Origin: Bombus terrestris | Lineage: Eukaryota > Arthropoda > Insecta > Hymenoptera > Apidae | Direction of reading: 5' to 3' | Assembly: GCF_910591885.1 (NCBI RefSeq) | Contig: NC_063282.1 | Location: 7,866,001-7,930,000 of the forward strand | DNA length: 64,000 bases | Part shown: piece by piece, positions 63,426 to 64,000 of the stretch | How the letters are laid out: every line of letters starts with the position of its first letter | Position numbering within the stretch: the first letter of the stretch is position 1 | Notes under the pieces: generated by a model | Seen by the model: the letters and a program-made list of their open reading frames with translations, nothing else | Database searches by the model: none | Told to the model about the DNA's origin: nothing | Made by a program: the position numbers and the translations under genes

Positions 63426-63920
63426 TATCGGAGATGTAGGGATATCAGGCCTTTCTTTAGGAAGATCCCCAAAACTTGGGCTCGAGGTGACATAACTGGT
63501 CGCTGAACGTAGCCACGGTCACGTGATGAACGAAATGTCTTACAGAGGAAGTACCGAAGTTGAGGGACACGCTGTATAAACAATCAAGTCTCGATCAGGA
63601 GCAATGTTGGTTTAAGCGGGACTGCCTAGTTACGGCGCTTGGAAATTTGTTGATATTCCCGATCAATATGTAATTGACAAATGTGACTGTATCTGTCTTT
63701 TATTTTGCAATCACCTTGGAGAGTTTACTGTCATCGTCTTGGCAGTCAGTCTGAAAGTAAATCTGCGTCTGAGTTAACGTGTCCGCGTGCTACCAAATAT
63801 ATTCTAACCTACAAAGAGTTTTTCCGTTAACCGTGGATTCGTTATTGAGCCCAGGAACATTGTCATTAACTTTTGTTATACTTATTAATTATAACCTAAA
63901 ATTTCTACCGAAAACCCGAA
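63426..63920 (+). mobile_element. Second LTR of the Gypsy-type array
   Basis: Same family and orientation as 61177-61682, differing by scattered substitutions and small indels. Its first bases have decayed (TATCGG for TGTCGG), as has its end (CCGAA for CCGACA). No clear polypurine tract precedes it. What follows is not a host flank but the start of another internal region. Confidence 0.85.
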
Positions 63921-64000
63921 TCAGAAGTGGGATCAGTGCTGGATATAACAGTGCTAGAGCTCACGACCATCGTGTGCGAGTTAAATCAGTCGATAGTGCT
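63921..64000 (+). mobile_element. Start of a second Gypsy internal region, cut by window end
   Basis: The 80 bp after the second LTR match the 80 bp after the first LTR (61683-61762) with few differences, including TCAGAAGTGG and the LELTTIVCELNQ coding segment. The gag ATG of the first copy is GTG here. The element continues beyond the window. Confidence 0.85.

Noticed and set aside
63281..63583. 100-aa minus-strand frame, with a similar frame at 47922-48110
   Set aside because: Both are antisense readings of the LTR; their resemblance reflects the repeat, not a gene.
1..64000. tRNA, rRNA and CRISPR arrays
   Set aside because: I looked for B-box-like GGTTCGA words with cloverleaf potential, for rRNA-like sequence and for regularly spaced direct repeats. 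None was convincing.

Overview
The window is nuclear DNA from an insect, most likely a hymenopteran and probably a bee. It is very AT-rich, with short introns of about 50 to 100 bp in several genes and isolated GC-richer blocks between AT-rich stretches. Its mobile elements are mariner, jockey-type LINE and Ty3/Gypsy-type families, all common in bees. The order assignment is inference; no gene here fixes the species.

All confidently called genes lie between 18.2 and 34.4 kb. There are five, and I could resolve every coding exon: mitochondrial GatA (-), eIF3b (+), the phosphatidylglycerophosphate synthase PGS1 (-), endophilin-B (+) and ribosomal protein S18 (-). They alternate in strand, giving two divergent promoter regions (GatA/eIF3b and PGS1/endophilin-B) and two convergent ends (eIF3b/PGS1 and endophilin-B/RpS18). 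All are conserved housekeeping genes: cytosolic translation (eIF3b, RpS18), mitochondrial charging of tRNA-Gln (GatA), the cardiolipin pathway (PGS1) and membrane curvature (endophilin-B). They are neighbours but not one pathway, apart from a loose mitochondrial theme.

The left flank (1-17 kb) and right flank (35-64 kb) contain no gene I can support. They hold degenerate tandem repeats (111-bp, about 160-bp and about 84-bp periods), GC-richer blocks that look like conserved non-coding DNA or promoters, and one CpG-rich block near 15 kb that may be a promoter with a non-coding first exon on the minus strand. Mobile elements are a 214-bp mariner MITE, a decayed mariner, a 5'-truncated jockey LINE with a second LINE tail attached, another LINE fragment, and a 375-bp retroposon with 16-bp target duplications. 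There is also a TGTCGG...CCGACA Gypsy-type LTR family present as two solo LTRs, a 25-bp remnant and a collapsed LTR-internal-LTR-internal array at the right edge.

The items most worth a second look are the tandem Gypsy array, the repeated insertion of this LTR family at TATA, the retroposon with a G-quadruplex-type 5' end, and the endophilin-B transcript options (an SH3-less terminal exon, a 24-nt candidate exon with an in-frame stop, and an SH3 domain lacking its usual tryptophan). I found no clearly new biological system.
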